Origin: Azolla caroliniana | Taxonomy: Eukaryota > Polypodiophyta | Direction of reading: 5' to 3' | Assembly (NCBI GenBank): GCA_043228905.1 | Contig: JBHGNT010000010.1 | Location: 12,276,001 to 12,340,000, forward strand | Length of the DNA: 64,000 bases | In this document: piece after piece, positions 31,133 through 40,300 of the stretch | How the letters are laid out: each line of letters opens with the position of its first letter | How positions within the stretch are numbered: the first letter of the stretch is position 1 | Position numbers and translations under genes: made by a program | Notes under the pieces: generated by a model | The model's database searches: none | The model's input: the letters and a program-made list of their open reading frames with translations, nothing else | What the model was told of the DNA's origin: nothing

Positions 31133-33649
31133 ATGAAGGGATCGGAGCTAGCAGAGGCAATGGCGGTGGCCGTCGACCGGCTGGTGAGCGCTCGTGAGGG
31201 GACGGGTACCCTCGACAGAGCCATTGAATCGATCGTCGGCTCTATAGGCCGCTTCGGAGGGAAAGACGCCACAAGTTATTTGGAGGCTTACCGGGCCGAA
31301 ATGATCATGAGGGATATCCCGGTGGACAGGCGGCTGTCCGGATTCCCTCGGGTGGTGACGCCGGGCATCCACGCGGAGGTGCTCGAGGTGCTGGCCGGAT
31401 GCCAAACTTGGGAGGAGTTCGAGCTGCAGCTCCTCGAGAAGCACAGGTTTGACGAATTGCTTCGGCTGTCGAGGCGGGACTTCATGGCGTGGGTGGAAAG
31501 CCTTGGAAAGGGGGGGAACACGTTGGTGCTCCTCCAGGAGTTCGAAAAACGGTTCGCGCGACTGTCAACGCTGGACCGGACGGTGCTCGAAACAAGTCGA
31601 GTACTACTGTTTGTCAAGTCGGTGGACGCGCTCGACATGGAAAAGGTGGGTCCCCTATTGGAAACGGACGAAGGGCTCACATTAGACTGGGCCGTGGTAA
31701 AACGGGTCTATAGCCGTTTCGACAAACGACGCGATTGGAGCGACGGAAGCTCGTCGGGGTCGGGGCCGATCCCGGGGAGAAGACTCGAGGAGCCGGTATT
31801 GGTGCCGGCCGGTAGGAAGGAAGAGACCCGAATCTGGCCAGAGTCGGGGCCGGCATCGAACGACGCGGTCAAAGGCCCATCCAGAGGAGGGGCTCTGGAG
31901 GAGCTGACACAGATGGTGCGCGACTTGCAGATCGCACAGGCCTGGAGAGACCACGGCGAACAACCTCGCGATCGGAGGTTGCCAGCTGGACAACGGTGCA
32001 TGTGGTGTGACGCGGTCGGTCACATTCGGAAGGATTGCGTGGATTTTGCCGACGCGCTCAGGACCAACGTGGTGTACCTCTGGAACGGGTGGGTGCACGC
32101 GAGCGAGACCCGGAGAGTCCTAGAACTGAATACGGGGCGTGACGGAATGAAGAGGTTGATGGAAGAGGCCGCGACACGGCACAACACGTCGAAGCCGTTA
32201 ACTACTCAGTCTCGGCGGGAATTCGGGTCGGGGGTGATGAGACCCGGAAGGTGAAGGACTCCGGATTCTGGCCGCTAGTGCTAGAAGGCCTCTCCGGAGT
32301 TCGGCTGAAGAAGGAAGAGGCGGGCCGCGCGGAACAACGGGTCCAGGAGGTCACCGGTTGGGACGATCCGGTTGAAGAGAAAACGGGCTTCGTAGAGGGT
32401 GCTTGCCAGAACTACGAGGTTCTGGTGGAGGACAAACGGGCAGGAAAGGCCGGAGTGGTCGGTCCCCCGCAGAGGTATGAGACCCGGTTCGGACTGAAAC
32501 CGACTGGTGCTGGCAACCCAGGCGCGTCGGATGGGAAGAAGCAGGCGGGGTTTCGGTTGAGCACCGAAATCGAAAGGACCAGAGACTTGCAAAAGGTCTT
32601 GGAGGAACGTATCCTCGACAGCAAAGTGGAGCTGTCATTGCGGGAGGTGCTGGGAATCGCCAAGAGAGAGTTCCACGACTCTATTGTAGACTTGGTGAAG
32701 CGGAAGAGGCTCTCGATGGAGCTGGAACCGGAGAAGCCGGTGGAGGTGCGGAGCACGTACCTGGAAGACGAAGCCCTAGAAGACGAGCTAGCGGGAAGTC
32801 ACTACACAAAGCCGCATTGGGCCATGGCAACTACGGAAACCCTTGTACGGATCGGCAACGTTCTAGAACCGGTGGTGGTGTTGGTAGACCATGGATCCGA
32901 AATCAACCTAATGTCCATGGATATCTACAAGAAGGGTAAATGGCTGATCAACACCAAGCACGGCTGGAAGATACGGGCAACGACGCGCGCCACGGAAGAA
33001 CTACATGGGGCCTGTCCGAACGTACGGGTGAAGATCGGCAATGTCGAGATCGACCAGCACTTCTTCGTGCAGGAGACGTCCTCGCATCCGGTTATACTAG
33101 GAGAGCCGTATATCACGACAGCACGGATGGAGACCAAGGTGCTAGACAACAGTTCAACCTATGCAAGAGTCAAGAGCCAGGATGGGCATCACTCGGTCCA
33201 GTTCCTAACGGTGCGACCAAACCACAAGCGTAACCGCGAGGCCCTCGGCGGTGAAACCCGAGGGGATTTTTAGAGAGGGCTATCAAGGCGTGGGGCCGCG
33301 ATAGTCCGGGCACCCGGGAAGAACCCCACAAATATACAGTACGGAAGAAGACCTGTACCATAGGTAGGAAATTTTGGTTCTCCGACAACGGAGGTTGTAC
33401 TATAACCGGTGTCAGCGGCCGGGAGAGGAAGCGAGCGGAGGAGCGGCTTAGGGGATGCAGAGTCCTCTTCCCTGACGAAGACATCAGTGGCGCCGTGGAG
33501 GCGGTCTCTTTTGATGACACCTTGGGTGAACTGCGAAAGGTGATCGGTGAAGACCTTAGAGAAGACCGGACCGTTCCGGTAGGGTTAATGGGAATGTATG
33601 AAGTCATCGCGGACTTTGGGGGAAGGATCGGGTCGGATCGGAGGCCCGC
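31133..33649 (+). pseudogene. Gypsy-IVa gag-protease and start of pol
   Basis: Begins MKGSELAEAMAVAVDRL at 31133 and stays open to 32254; after a frameshift near 32185 the frame continues to 33273, and after a second shift to 33649. Gag shows FGGKDATSYLEAYRAEM and a single CCHC knuckle, CMWCDAVGHIRKDC, near 32010. The aspartic protease region has VDHGSEINLMSMDIYKKGKW near 32890, then ATRATEELHGACPNVRVKIG, HPVILGEPYITTARMETKVL and QFLTVRPNHKRNR. The last part has KFWFSDNGGCTI and GLMGMYEVIADFGGRIGSDR. From memory this protease and linker style matches a Gypsy branch common in fungi and some seed-free plants. The frame is cut by the Gypsy-IVb LTR at 33650. Confidence 0.85.
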
Positions 33650-34229
33650 TGTCGCGTTGTTATGCGCGTGCGTGGAGAACAAGGCGGGACCACTAGGGTC
33701 TTGGACCGAGGAATAGGTGAGGAAAAAGAGAGAGAGAGAGAGAGACGCTCACTCACGTATAGACAAAGAAGTGCACGGGGACGCGGCACAACAACACAGG
33801 AGACACGAGCTGAGAACACTAGAGTATGTATGTAAATATAGGCATGTATTTGTAAGTATGCAGACGAATCGAACGGTTACAGCCGACCAGGTCGGCGAGG
33901 TGGATGCCGACGCCTAATCACCCACGCACACAGGAGAGCAAGATGGAGATTCTGCCGGAAGCACACGGGCGTTCCACCGAGCAGAATCAGCCCCCTGAGA
34001 GCCTGCGCAAAAGAGAGCTATGGAGAACGACAGAGAAGAAGAGCTCGGTCCCAGTCCGACAACACTTCGTTCCCTCTAGCGCGCGATCCCCTCTCCCCCT
34101 CGTCTCCCTCTCCTTTATAGCTCAAGGAGGGAGACCGTTTCACCGTTTACATCACATTAATTCTTTGTCCTTTCGGATAGAGATACTCCTCGATTTACCT
34201 TACAGAATATTGCTACCTAGGATTTAACC

Positions 34230-34860
34230 TGTTGCAAACGGTGCTCGGCCACAACCGAGGAATAGGATCAACTCTCAGAAAATGGGAAATACAAAGTACA
34301 CGAAGACTATAGAGAGAGGAGTACACAGGATATTTTACGTGGAAAACCCTAAATGGGAAAAACCACGGGAGTCCTCAAACTCCAACTATCACTATGAACA
34401 GGGATGTACAATGGTGAAGCTTCAAGGCAACAACCTTGAGCTCACTGTCTTCGCCACAGGCGGCGGCAATACACAGAGGCAACGACCTCTTCGTCTCTCT
34501 CTCTCTCTCGCGGCTGCTCTCTTCGCTCTCCCTAGGTGAAATCAGAAAAATGAGCAACAACATCAAAACTGTTTGCCCTAAGTCATATTTATACACATAT
34601 GACTTTCGGGCTATTTACAAATATAGCCTCAAGGGCTCTTGGCAAACATATTCACAAATATGTCCCCGCATCCGGATCTCTCTCCGGGTACATTCGTCAT
34701 CCGGCTCCGTAACCGGGGTCTTCATCATCCGGCTCCGTAGCCGGGGTCTTCGTCATCCGGCTCCGTAACCGGGGTCTTCATCATCCGGCTCCGTAACCGC
34801 AACCGGGCTTGCCGTCATTCATCTCCGGACATCCCATCCGGAGGGACCGTAATCCCAACA
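34230..34860 (-). repeat. Copia-II 3' LTR with internal 28-bp minisatellite
   Basis: 631 bp, TG...CA ends. It contains nearly four copies of a 28-bp unit (CATCCGGCTCCGTAACCGGG and following) at about 34698-34799. The polypurine tract (AAGGGGGAG on minus) lies at 34861-34870. Confidence 0.95.
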
Positions 34861-34870
34861 AACTCCCCCT

Positions 34871-37800
34871 TCACTTCGGCATGGGATGTCTCTCCAATCC
34901 GATCCTCTTCCGGCATGCTTCCAGCTTGTCGGGTGTGAGCACCTTGGTCAGCATATCCGACCCGTTCTCGTCCGTGTGGATCTTCGTCAGCACGAACTCC
35001 TTGTCTTCAATCCTTTCCCGGATCCAGTGGTATCTCCGCTGGATGTGTTTCGTCCGGGAATGGTAGGCCGCGTTTTTCGCAAGGTGGATGGCACTCAGAT
35101 TATCACAGTAGAGTCGGTACTCCTCCTGCCGGATACCGAGCTCTTTAATGAAGTCCTTCATCCATATTATTTCCTTGCCGGCTTCAACAGCCGCCATGTA
35201 CTCCGCCTCCGTGGTTGACAGCGCAACCGTCTTCTGCAGCCTCGACTGCCACGAAACAGCTCCCCCTGCATACGTCATCACATAACCTGATGTGGACCGG
35301 TTGGTATCTGCATCAGCCGACATATCCGAATCGGTGAAGCCATCGAGTTCGGACTTACCGGAGCCGAATCGGAGGCACACGTTTGCCGTGCCCTTCAGGT
35401 ATCGGAGTATCCACTTGACTGCGTTCCAGTGCTCTTTGCCGGGATTGCTCATGTACCGGCTCACCACTCCGACTGCATATCCTATGTCCGGTCTTGTACA
35501 CACCATTGCGTACATCAAGCTTCCGACGGCAGAAGCATATGGTACTTTCATCATATCCTCCTTCTCAGCCTTTGTCTTGGGGCTTTGCTTGCTGGACAAC
35601 TTGCAGTTTGCCGGGAGGGTTGACCCGACCGGTCTTGCTTCCGACATGTTGAACCGGTGAAGCACCTTTGTCACGTACTTCTCCTGTGACAGCCACAACT
35701 GCTTCTTCTTCCGGTCCCGGATGATGTGCATCCCTAGTATTTGCCTCGCCGGACCCAGGTCCTTCATTGAGAAGGTTCGGTGAAGCGCTTTCTTCAGCGT
35801 CCGTATCTTGACCTGGTCCCGTCCGACGATCAACATGTCGTCCACGTACAGGAGGAGTATTAGAGAGTCTCCTCCTTCGAACTTCTTCACAAACACGCAG
35901 TGGTCGGACTGCGTTTTGAGGTACCCTTCGTCGGTCATGAAGGAGTCGAACTTCCGGTACCATTGCCGGGGAGCCTGCTTCAATCCGTAAAGGCTCTTCT
36001 TCAACCGGCATACCAGGTGCTCCTTCCCTTTCTTCTCGAATCCTTCCGGTTGCTGCATGTAGATCTCTTCATCGAGGTCACCGTGAAGGAATGTCGTCTT
36101 CACGTCCATCTGTTCTACCTCGAGGTCCATGCTTGCCGCTATGCTCAGCACCGTCCGGATGGAGGTCATCTTCACTACCGGGGCAAATATCTCGTCGAAG
36201 TCGACGCCCTTCTTCTGCTGAAACCCCTTCACCACGATCCTGGCTTTGTATCTCGGGGGGTTTCCGGCATCTCCCGGTTTCAGCTTGAACACCCACTTGT
36301 TTCGAAGTGCCCGCTTTCCTTTCGGCAACTCCACAAGTTCATATGTGTGGTTCTCATGCAGGGAATCCATCTCGTCCTGCATGGCACTCAACCACCTGCG
36401 GCTATGGGTGTCATGCTTTGCTTCTTCAAAGCTCTCCGGCTCCCCCTCGTCGGTTAGCAGCACGTGCTCTGGTTCCGGAAATCTCCGGGGGGCCCTTCTC
36501 TCTCTTAGAGGATATCTCCGTTCCGGAGCTTCGGTAACCGGTTCTTCCGATTCTTCTTCATCCGAATCCATTTCGGGATCGGGGCCGGTTCCGGTATCAT
36601 TTTCATCTTCTTCGGCCGGTTCTGTTTCTTCACCGTCTTCGGCCGGATCTTCGAGTGTTAACCGGTCCCTTGCCGGTCGGGACTGCTCCTCGTAGAGTTT
36701 ATCCTCACCGGTCGCCTTGGAGCTCTTCATCTTCTTCTCCGACTCCCAGTCGGCGAGTGTCTTGTCCTCCATGAAGATGATGTCTCGACTCCTGAATATC
36801 TTCTTGTCGACCGGGTCCCATACTCGGTAGCCGAACTCATCGTCGCCGTAACCGAGGAATATGCATGGCCGGGTCTTTGGATCTAGCTTTCCTCTCCGGT
36901 CCTTTGCCACATGCACGTATGCGAGACACCCGAACACCTTCAGATGCCGGTAGGACACTTCCTTACCGGTCCACACTTTCTGCGGCGTGTCTCCGTTCAA
37001 AGGTACTGAGGGTGATCTGTTTATCACGTATGTCGCCGTCGACATCGCCTCAGCCCAAAACCCCTTGGGTAATTCCGCATGCGCCAGCATACTCCGGACC
37101 CTCTCCATTATGGTCCGGTTCATCCTCTCGGCCAGCCCGTTCAGTTCCGGCGTCTTCGGCACAGTAAACTCGAGTCGGATTCCCTTCGAGCGACAGTACT
37201 CCTGGAACTGCCCCCGGTATTCCCCTCTGTTATCCGCTCGTATCGCTTTCAGCTTCTTGCCGGATTCCCTTTCCACTCTCGTGTGGAGTTCTTTGAAGAC
37301 GCACAACACTTGGTCCTTTGTCTTCATCGGTGCCGTCCACAGTTTTCGGCTATGATCATCGATGAATGTTACGAAGTACTGGGCTCCGCCATGTGACTTC
37401 GTTTCTACCTGACACACATCAGTGTGCACCAACTCCAATGGTGCGCTGCGTCTCGTCGGTGGCCTTGAGTGGAAGGAGGTTCGGTTCTGCTTACCGGCCA
37501 GGCAATCGGTGCACTTCTCCAGGTGCACATGCTTCACTGGAATAAGGTTGTCTTCTGCAAGCCTCTTCATCCCCTTCTCACTCATGTGGCACAGTCTTTT
37601 GTGCCACAGCTCACCGGCAGTGTCGGCTGCCACGTTCAGCTCTTCCGGACATAACCGGGCATTCATCAGGTACAGTGTGTTGTCTTTCCGGGCCCGAGCC
37701 ACTATCAGGCTCCCCTTGCTGAACTTCATTACGCCGTTCCGGATGCTACCTGTGTAGCCTTCATCATCTAGCCTCCCGGCCGAAATCAGGTTCAATCGAA

Positions 37801-37888
37801 CCTCCGGAACGTGTCGGACATCCTCAGCAGCATTTTGCATCCGGTTGATGTCATCAGCCACACGTCTCCTATGCCGGCAATCCGGCAT
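34871..37888 (-). CDS. Copia-II pol: integrase, RT, RNase H
   Basis: An open frame of 1005 codons; the first codons are an out-of-frame copy of the protease end, and authentic sequence starts at DVRHVPEVRLNLISAGRL. The GAG-pre-integrase zinc finger (LWHKRLCHMSEKG, CTDCLAGKQNR) precedes the integrase core. Core acidic residues lie in HTDVC, IRADNRGEYRG and ELNGLAERMNR. RT contains FDEIFAPVVKMTSIR, MDVKTTFLHGDLDEEIYMQQ and the active site LLYVDDMLIVG. RNase H has TDSDMSADADTNRSTSGYV and ALSTTEAEYMA. Integrase before RT identifies Ty1/Copia. The frame overlaps gag-protease by 97 bases in another phase. Confidence 0.9.
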   Translation of the reverse strand: MPDCRHRRRVADDINRMQNAAEDVRHVPEVRLNLISAGRLDDEGYTGSIRNGVMKFSKGSLIVARARKDNTLYLMNARLCPEELNVAADTAGELWHKRLCHMSEKGMKRLAEDNLIPVKHVHLEKCTDCLAGKQNRTSFHSRPPTRRSAPLELVHTDVCQVETKSHGGAQYFVTFIDDHSRKLWTAPMKTKDQVLCVFKELHTRVERESGKKLKAIRADNRGEYRGQFQEYCRSKGIRLEFTVPKTPELNGLAERMNRTIMERVRSMLAHAELPKGFWAEAMSTATYVINRSPSVPLNGDTPQKVWTGKEVSYRHLKVFGCLAYVHVAKDRRGKLDPKTRPCIFLGYGDDEFGYRVWDPVDKKIFRSRDIIFMEDKTLADWESEKKMKSSKATGEDKLYEEQSRPARDRLTLEDPAEDGEETEPAEEDENDTGTGPDPEMDSDEEESEEPVTEAPERRYPLRERRAPRRFPEPEHVLLTDEGEPESFEEAKHDTHSRRWLSAMQDEMDSLHENHTYELVELPKGKRALRNKWVFKLKPGDAGNPPRYKARIVVKGFQQKKGVDFDEIFAPVVKMTSIRTVLSIAASMDLEVEQMDVKTTFLHGDLDEEIYMQQPEGFEKKGKEHLVCRLKKSLYGLKQAPRQWYRKFDSFMTDEGYLKTQSDHCVFVKKFEGGDSLILLLYVDDMLIVGRDQVKIRTLKKALHRTFSMKDLGPARQILGMHIIRDRKKKQLWLSQEKYVTKVLHRFNMSEARPVGSTLPANCKLSSKQSPKTKAEKEDMMKVPYASAVGSLMYAMVCTRPDIGYAVGVVSRYMSNPGKEHWNAVKWILRYLKGTANVCLRFGSGKSELDGFTDSDMSADADTNRSTSGYVMTYAGGAVSWQSRLQKTVALSTTEAEYMAAVEAGKEIIWMKDFIKELGIRQEEYRLYCDNLSAIHLAKNAAYHSRTKHIQRRYHWIRERIEDKEFVLTKIHTDENGSDMLTKVLTPDKLEACRKRIGLERHPMPK

Positions 37889-38943
37889 GTACCTTCATTT
37901 CCCATCCGGACACAGCCATGCTCACCGGCTGTGTAGGATGAGAAGTATTTCTTCTCCGGGGTCAGGTGGAACGACGCTCCGGAATCGACCACCCAGGTCA
38001 TCTCTTCACCGGCAAGGTTCAGCTCCCTCTCTTCGGTAATGAGCATTATCTCTTCTTCACTTGCCGCGAGTGCCGTCGTTCCTTTCCGGTCCTGCCCTCG
38101 CCGATCCGGACCTCTCCGGTCCGTGGCTCCCCGGTATGCACCGTTTCTCTCCGGTGACTTCTTCGAATCGGTGTCGTCGGCTCCGTTGTCCTTTCGGTAA
38201 TGCCGACAATTCTTCCGGAAGTGCCCCGGCTTCCCACAGTGGAAGCACGTGGGCCTTCCTCTTGACTGCGACCGGGTCCCCGACTTCTCCCGTCTTTGCG
38301 GACTCCGGTTCCATTGTCTTCCCCGTTCCGATTCGGTAAGCAGCGCCTTCGAGTCGGAGACCGGTTCTTTATCTCTCCGACGCGCTTCTTCGTTCAAAAT
38401 ACTTGTCTTTACCGTTTGTAGAGACAAGTTATCTTCGGTGCAGGAGGTGCTGAGAGTCACCACCAAGTTCTCCCAGCTATCCGGCAATGTACACATCAGA
38501 ATGATGGCTTGCATTGCATCCTCCAGCGGGAACTTGATCGCCGCAAGCTGATTCACGAATCCCATGAACGTGCTTACGTGTTCCACCATACTCTCGCCGT
38601 CCCGGTACTTGAGGTTCACTATCTTTCTCATCAGGGAGGTCCGGTTCAACGCATTCTTCCTCTCGTAGAGGCCCGACAGCTTCCGCCACATCTCATATGC
38701 GTTGGTGTCGTTCGCCACATGTTGTAGAACGCTCACGTCAACGTATTGCCGAATGGTTGCAACGGCTTTCCGGTTCAGAAGCCTCCATTCCGACTCAAGT
38801 ACCCCCTTGGGTATTTCCGACCTGTCAATCGGTTCATACAGGTCCCGAACAATGAGCAGATCCTCCATCTTTATCTTCCAGTCGGCGTAGTTCTGCGCAT
38901 TCAGCACCATCATCCCCGGCTGCCCGCTGCTGCCGCCTTCCAT
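37792..38943 (-). pseudogene. Copia-II gag-protease, frameshifted at the end
   Basis: The start is taken at 38943 (MEGGSSGQPGMM), just downstream of the primer site; the longer open frame reaches back into the LTR. Gag has the UBN2-type core (NYADWKIKMEDLL, SLMRKIVNLKYRDGESM) and a CCHC knuckle CFHCGKPGHFRKNC. Protease shows WVVDSGASFHLTPEK. Normal Copia gag-pol is one frame; here the frame ends in MSDTFRRFD while pol reads DVRHVPE over the same bases. This is best explained by one lost base near 37840. Programmed frameshifting was considered less likely. Confidence 0.85.
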
Positions 38944-38959
38944 TTTCTGTGTTACCGTC

Positions 38960-38971
38960 GCTCTGATACCA
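38960..38971 (-). other. Primer-binding site (initiator tRNA-Met) of Copia-II
   Basis: TGGTATCAGAGC on the minus strand, three bases from the 5' LTR end at 38975. This is the canonical plant Copia primer site. Confidence 0.95.
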
Positions 38972-38974
38972 CTT

Positions 38975-39605
38975 TGTTGCAAACGGTGCTCGGCCACAAC
39001 CGAGGAATAGGATCAACTCTCAGAAAATGGGAAATACAAAGTACACGAAGACTATAGAGAGAGGAGTACACAGGATATTTTACGTGGAAAACCCTAAATG
39101 GGAAAAACCACGGGAGTCCTCAAACTCCAACTATCACTATGAACAGGGATGTACAATGGTGAAGCTTCAAGGAAACAACCTTGAGCTCACTGTCTTCGCC
39201 ACAGGCGGCGGCAATACACAGAGGCAACGACCTCTTCGTCTCTCTCTCTCTCTCGCGGCTGCTCTCTTCGCTCTCCCTAGGTGAAATCAGAAAAATGAGC
39301 AACAACATCAAAACTGTTTGCCCTAAGTCATATTTATACACATATGACTTTCGGGCTATTTACAAATATAGCCTCAAGGGCTCTTGGCAAACATATTCAC
39401 AAATATGTCCCCGCATCCGGATCTCTCTCCGGGTACATTCGTCATCCGGCTCCGTAACCGGGGTCTTCATCATCCGGCTCCGTAGCCGGGGTCTTCGTCA
39501 TCCGGCTCCGTAACCGGGGTCTTCATCATCCGGCTCCGTAACCGCAACCGGGCTTGCCGTCATTCATCTCCGGACATCCCATCCGGAGGGACCGTAATCC
39601 CAACA
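38975..39605 (-). repeat. Copia-II 5' LTR
   Basis: 631 bp, matching 34230-34860 with one visible mismatch. It carries the same 28-bp minisatellite at about 39443-39544. Confidence 0.95.
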
Positions 39606-39792
39606 TAACCTTTGCGCCTACCTATCTACTTTACGACAAGGGACGTGCCCACGTGTAAGGGCCGGTTCACACACATTATACACGGTTTGCACCTGGGGAC
39701 GGTTTTCTTCACGACATCCGCCCCCACCTAACCGCGCATCCACCGGTATGCGCAAAAATTGGGTTCCTATGGGAGAAAACCGATCCTTGTTT

Positions 39793-40190
39793 TTATTCCT
39801 CGTTTACCGGTTCATCCTCCGCCTCGGGCTGCTCGTCGTCGCTGTCTATGCCTCCTAGCCCCGGATCCCCGTCGTGTCGTTTCTTGAACGCTTTGATCCT
39901 CTTCCCCGCTACCGGTATCGCCATTCTCGTACCGTCGAGCTCCGCGAGATGGTACGTCCCATTGCCGTTGGCGCCTGTTACAACGTAAGGCCCGAACCAC
40001 CTCCTCGCAAACTTCCGCGTGGCCCTGTGCTGATTATCGAGGCTGCTGTCGTAGACTAGCACGCAGTCTCCTTCCTCGATCTTCCTTGGCCTGGACCGGT
40101 GTGTTCAGTCGAACCGGGCTTTGTTCCTTATCCTCGCTACTCGAAGTTTCTCCGCGGCTCGCTCTACGTCCTCCGGCCTCCGCTGGAGCT
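39793..40190 (-). pseudogene. Gypsy-IVb integrase C-terminal tail
   Basis: The minus strand encodes EDVERAAEKLRVARIRNKARF, a stop, then EEGDCVLVYDSSLDNQH, KFARRWFGPYVV and TYHLAELDGTRMA, ending in an acidic tail. This is the usual C-terminal beta-barrel region of Gypsy integrase, placed before the 3' LTR. Upstream pol is cut off at 40190, where a remnant of the Copia-I 5' LTR begins. Confidence 0.8.
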
Positions 40191-40230
40191 TGTTCGATCT
40201 TAATACTTGCTTCCGCACGCTACTTTCTAC
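40191..40230 (+). repeat. Copia-I 5' LTR remnant (last 40 bp only)
   Basis: TGTTCGATCTTAATAC... CTACTTTCTAC matches the last 40 bases of the 3' LTR at 55183-55577. The preceding 355 bases of LTR are absent. Confidence 0.85.
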
Positions 40231-40231
40231 C

Positions 40232-40243
40232 TGGTATCAGAGC
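40232..40243 (+). other. Primer-binding site (initiator tRNA-Met) of Copia-I
   Basis: TGGTATCAGAGC, exact canonical site, just after the LTR remnant. Confidence 0.95.
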
Positions 40244-40300
40244 GCGAGGGTTGAGAACCTCTCTGCAGCCGACACAGCTTGTCGAAGAAGAACAAGAAGA

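Larger units (their letters stand above)
34230..39605 (-). mobile_element. Copia-II LTR retrotransposon (complete, very young)
   Basis: A 5,376-bp element on the minus strand. Two 631-bp LTRs (34230-34860 and 38975-39605) appear to differ at a single base (near 34428 versus 39173). The 5-bp target duplication is TAACC (34225-34229 and 39606-39610). It has a canonical initiator-Met primer site and polypurine tract, and order gag, protease, integrase, RT, RNase H. One frameshift in the protease-integrase region is the only visible defect. It lies in the 3' LTR of Gypsy-IVb. Confidence 0.95.
33650..39716 (-). repeat. Gypsy-IVb 3' LTR, split by Copia-II
   Basis: Segments 33650-34229 and 39611-39716 together match the 57990-58679 LTR, including TCGCGTTGTTA at one end and TTTTCTTCACGACA at the other. 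Removing Copia-II restores GATTTAACCTTTGCGCCTACC, exactly as in the partner at about 58567. On the minus strand a purine tract (AGGTGGGGGCGGA) precedes it at 39717-39729. Confidence 0.9.

Noticed and set aside
34698-34799. 28-bp regularly repeated units resembling a CRISPR array
   Set aside because: The units are directly adjacent without spacers and lie within a plant LTR; it is a minisatellite.
37792-37888. Programmed frameshift between Copia-II gag and pol
   Set aside because: The overlap reads the same conserved residues in two frames and is explained by one missing base; Copia gag-pol is normally a single frame.
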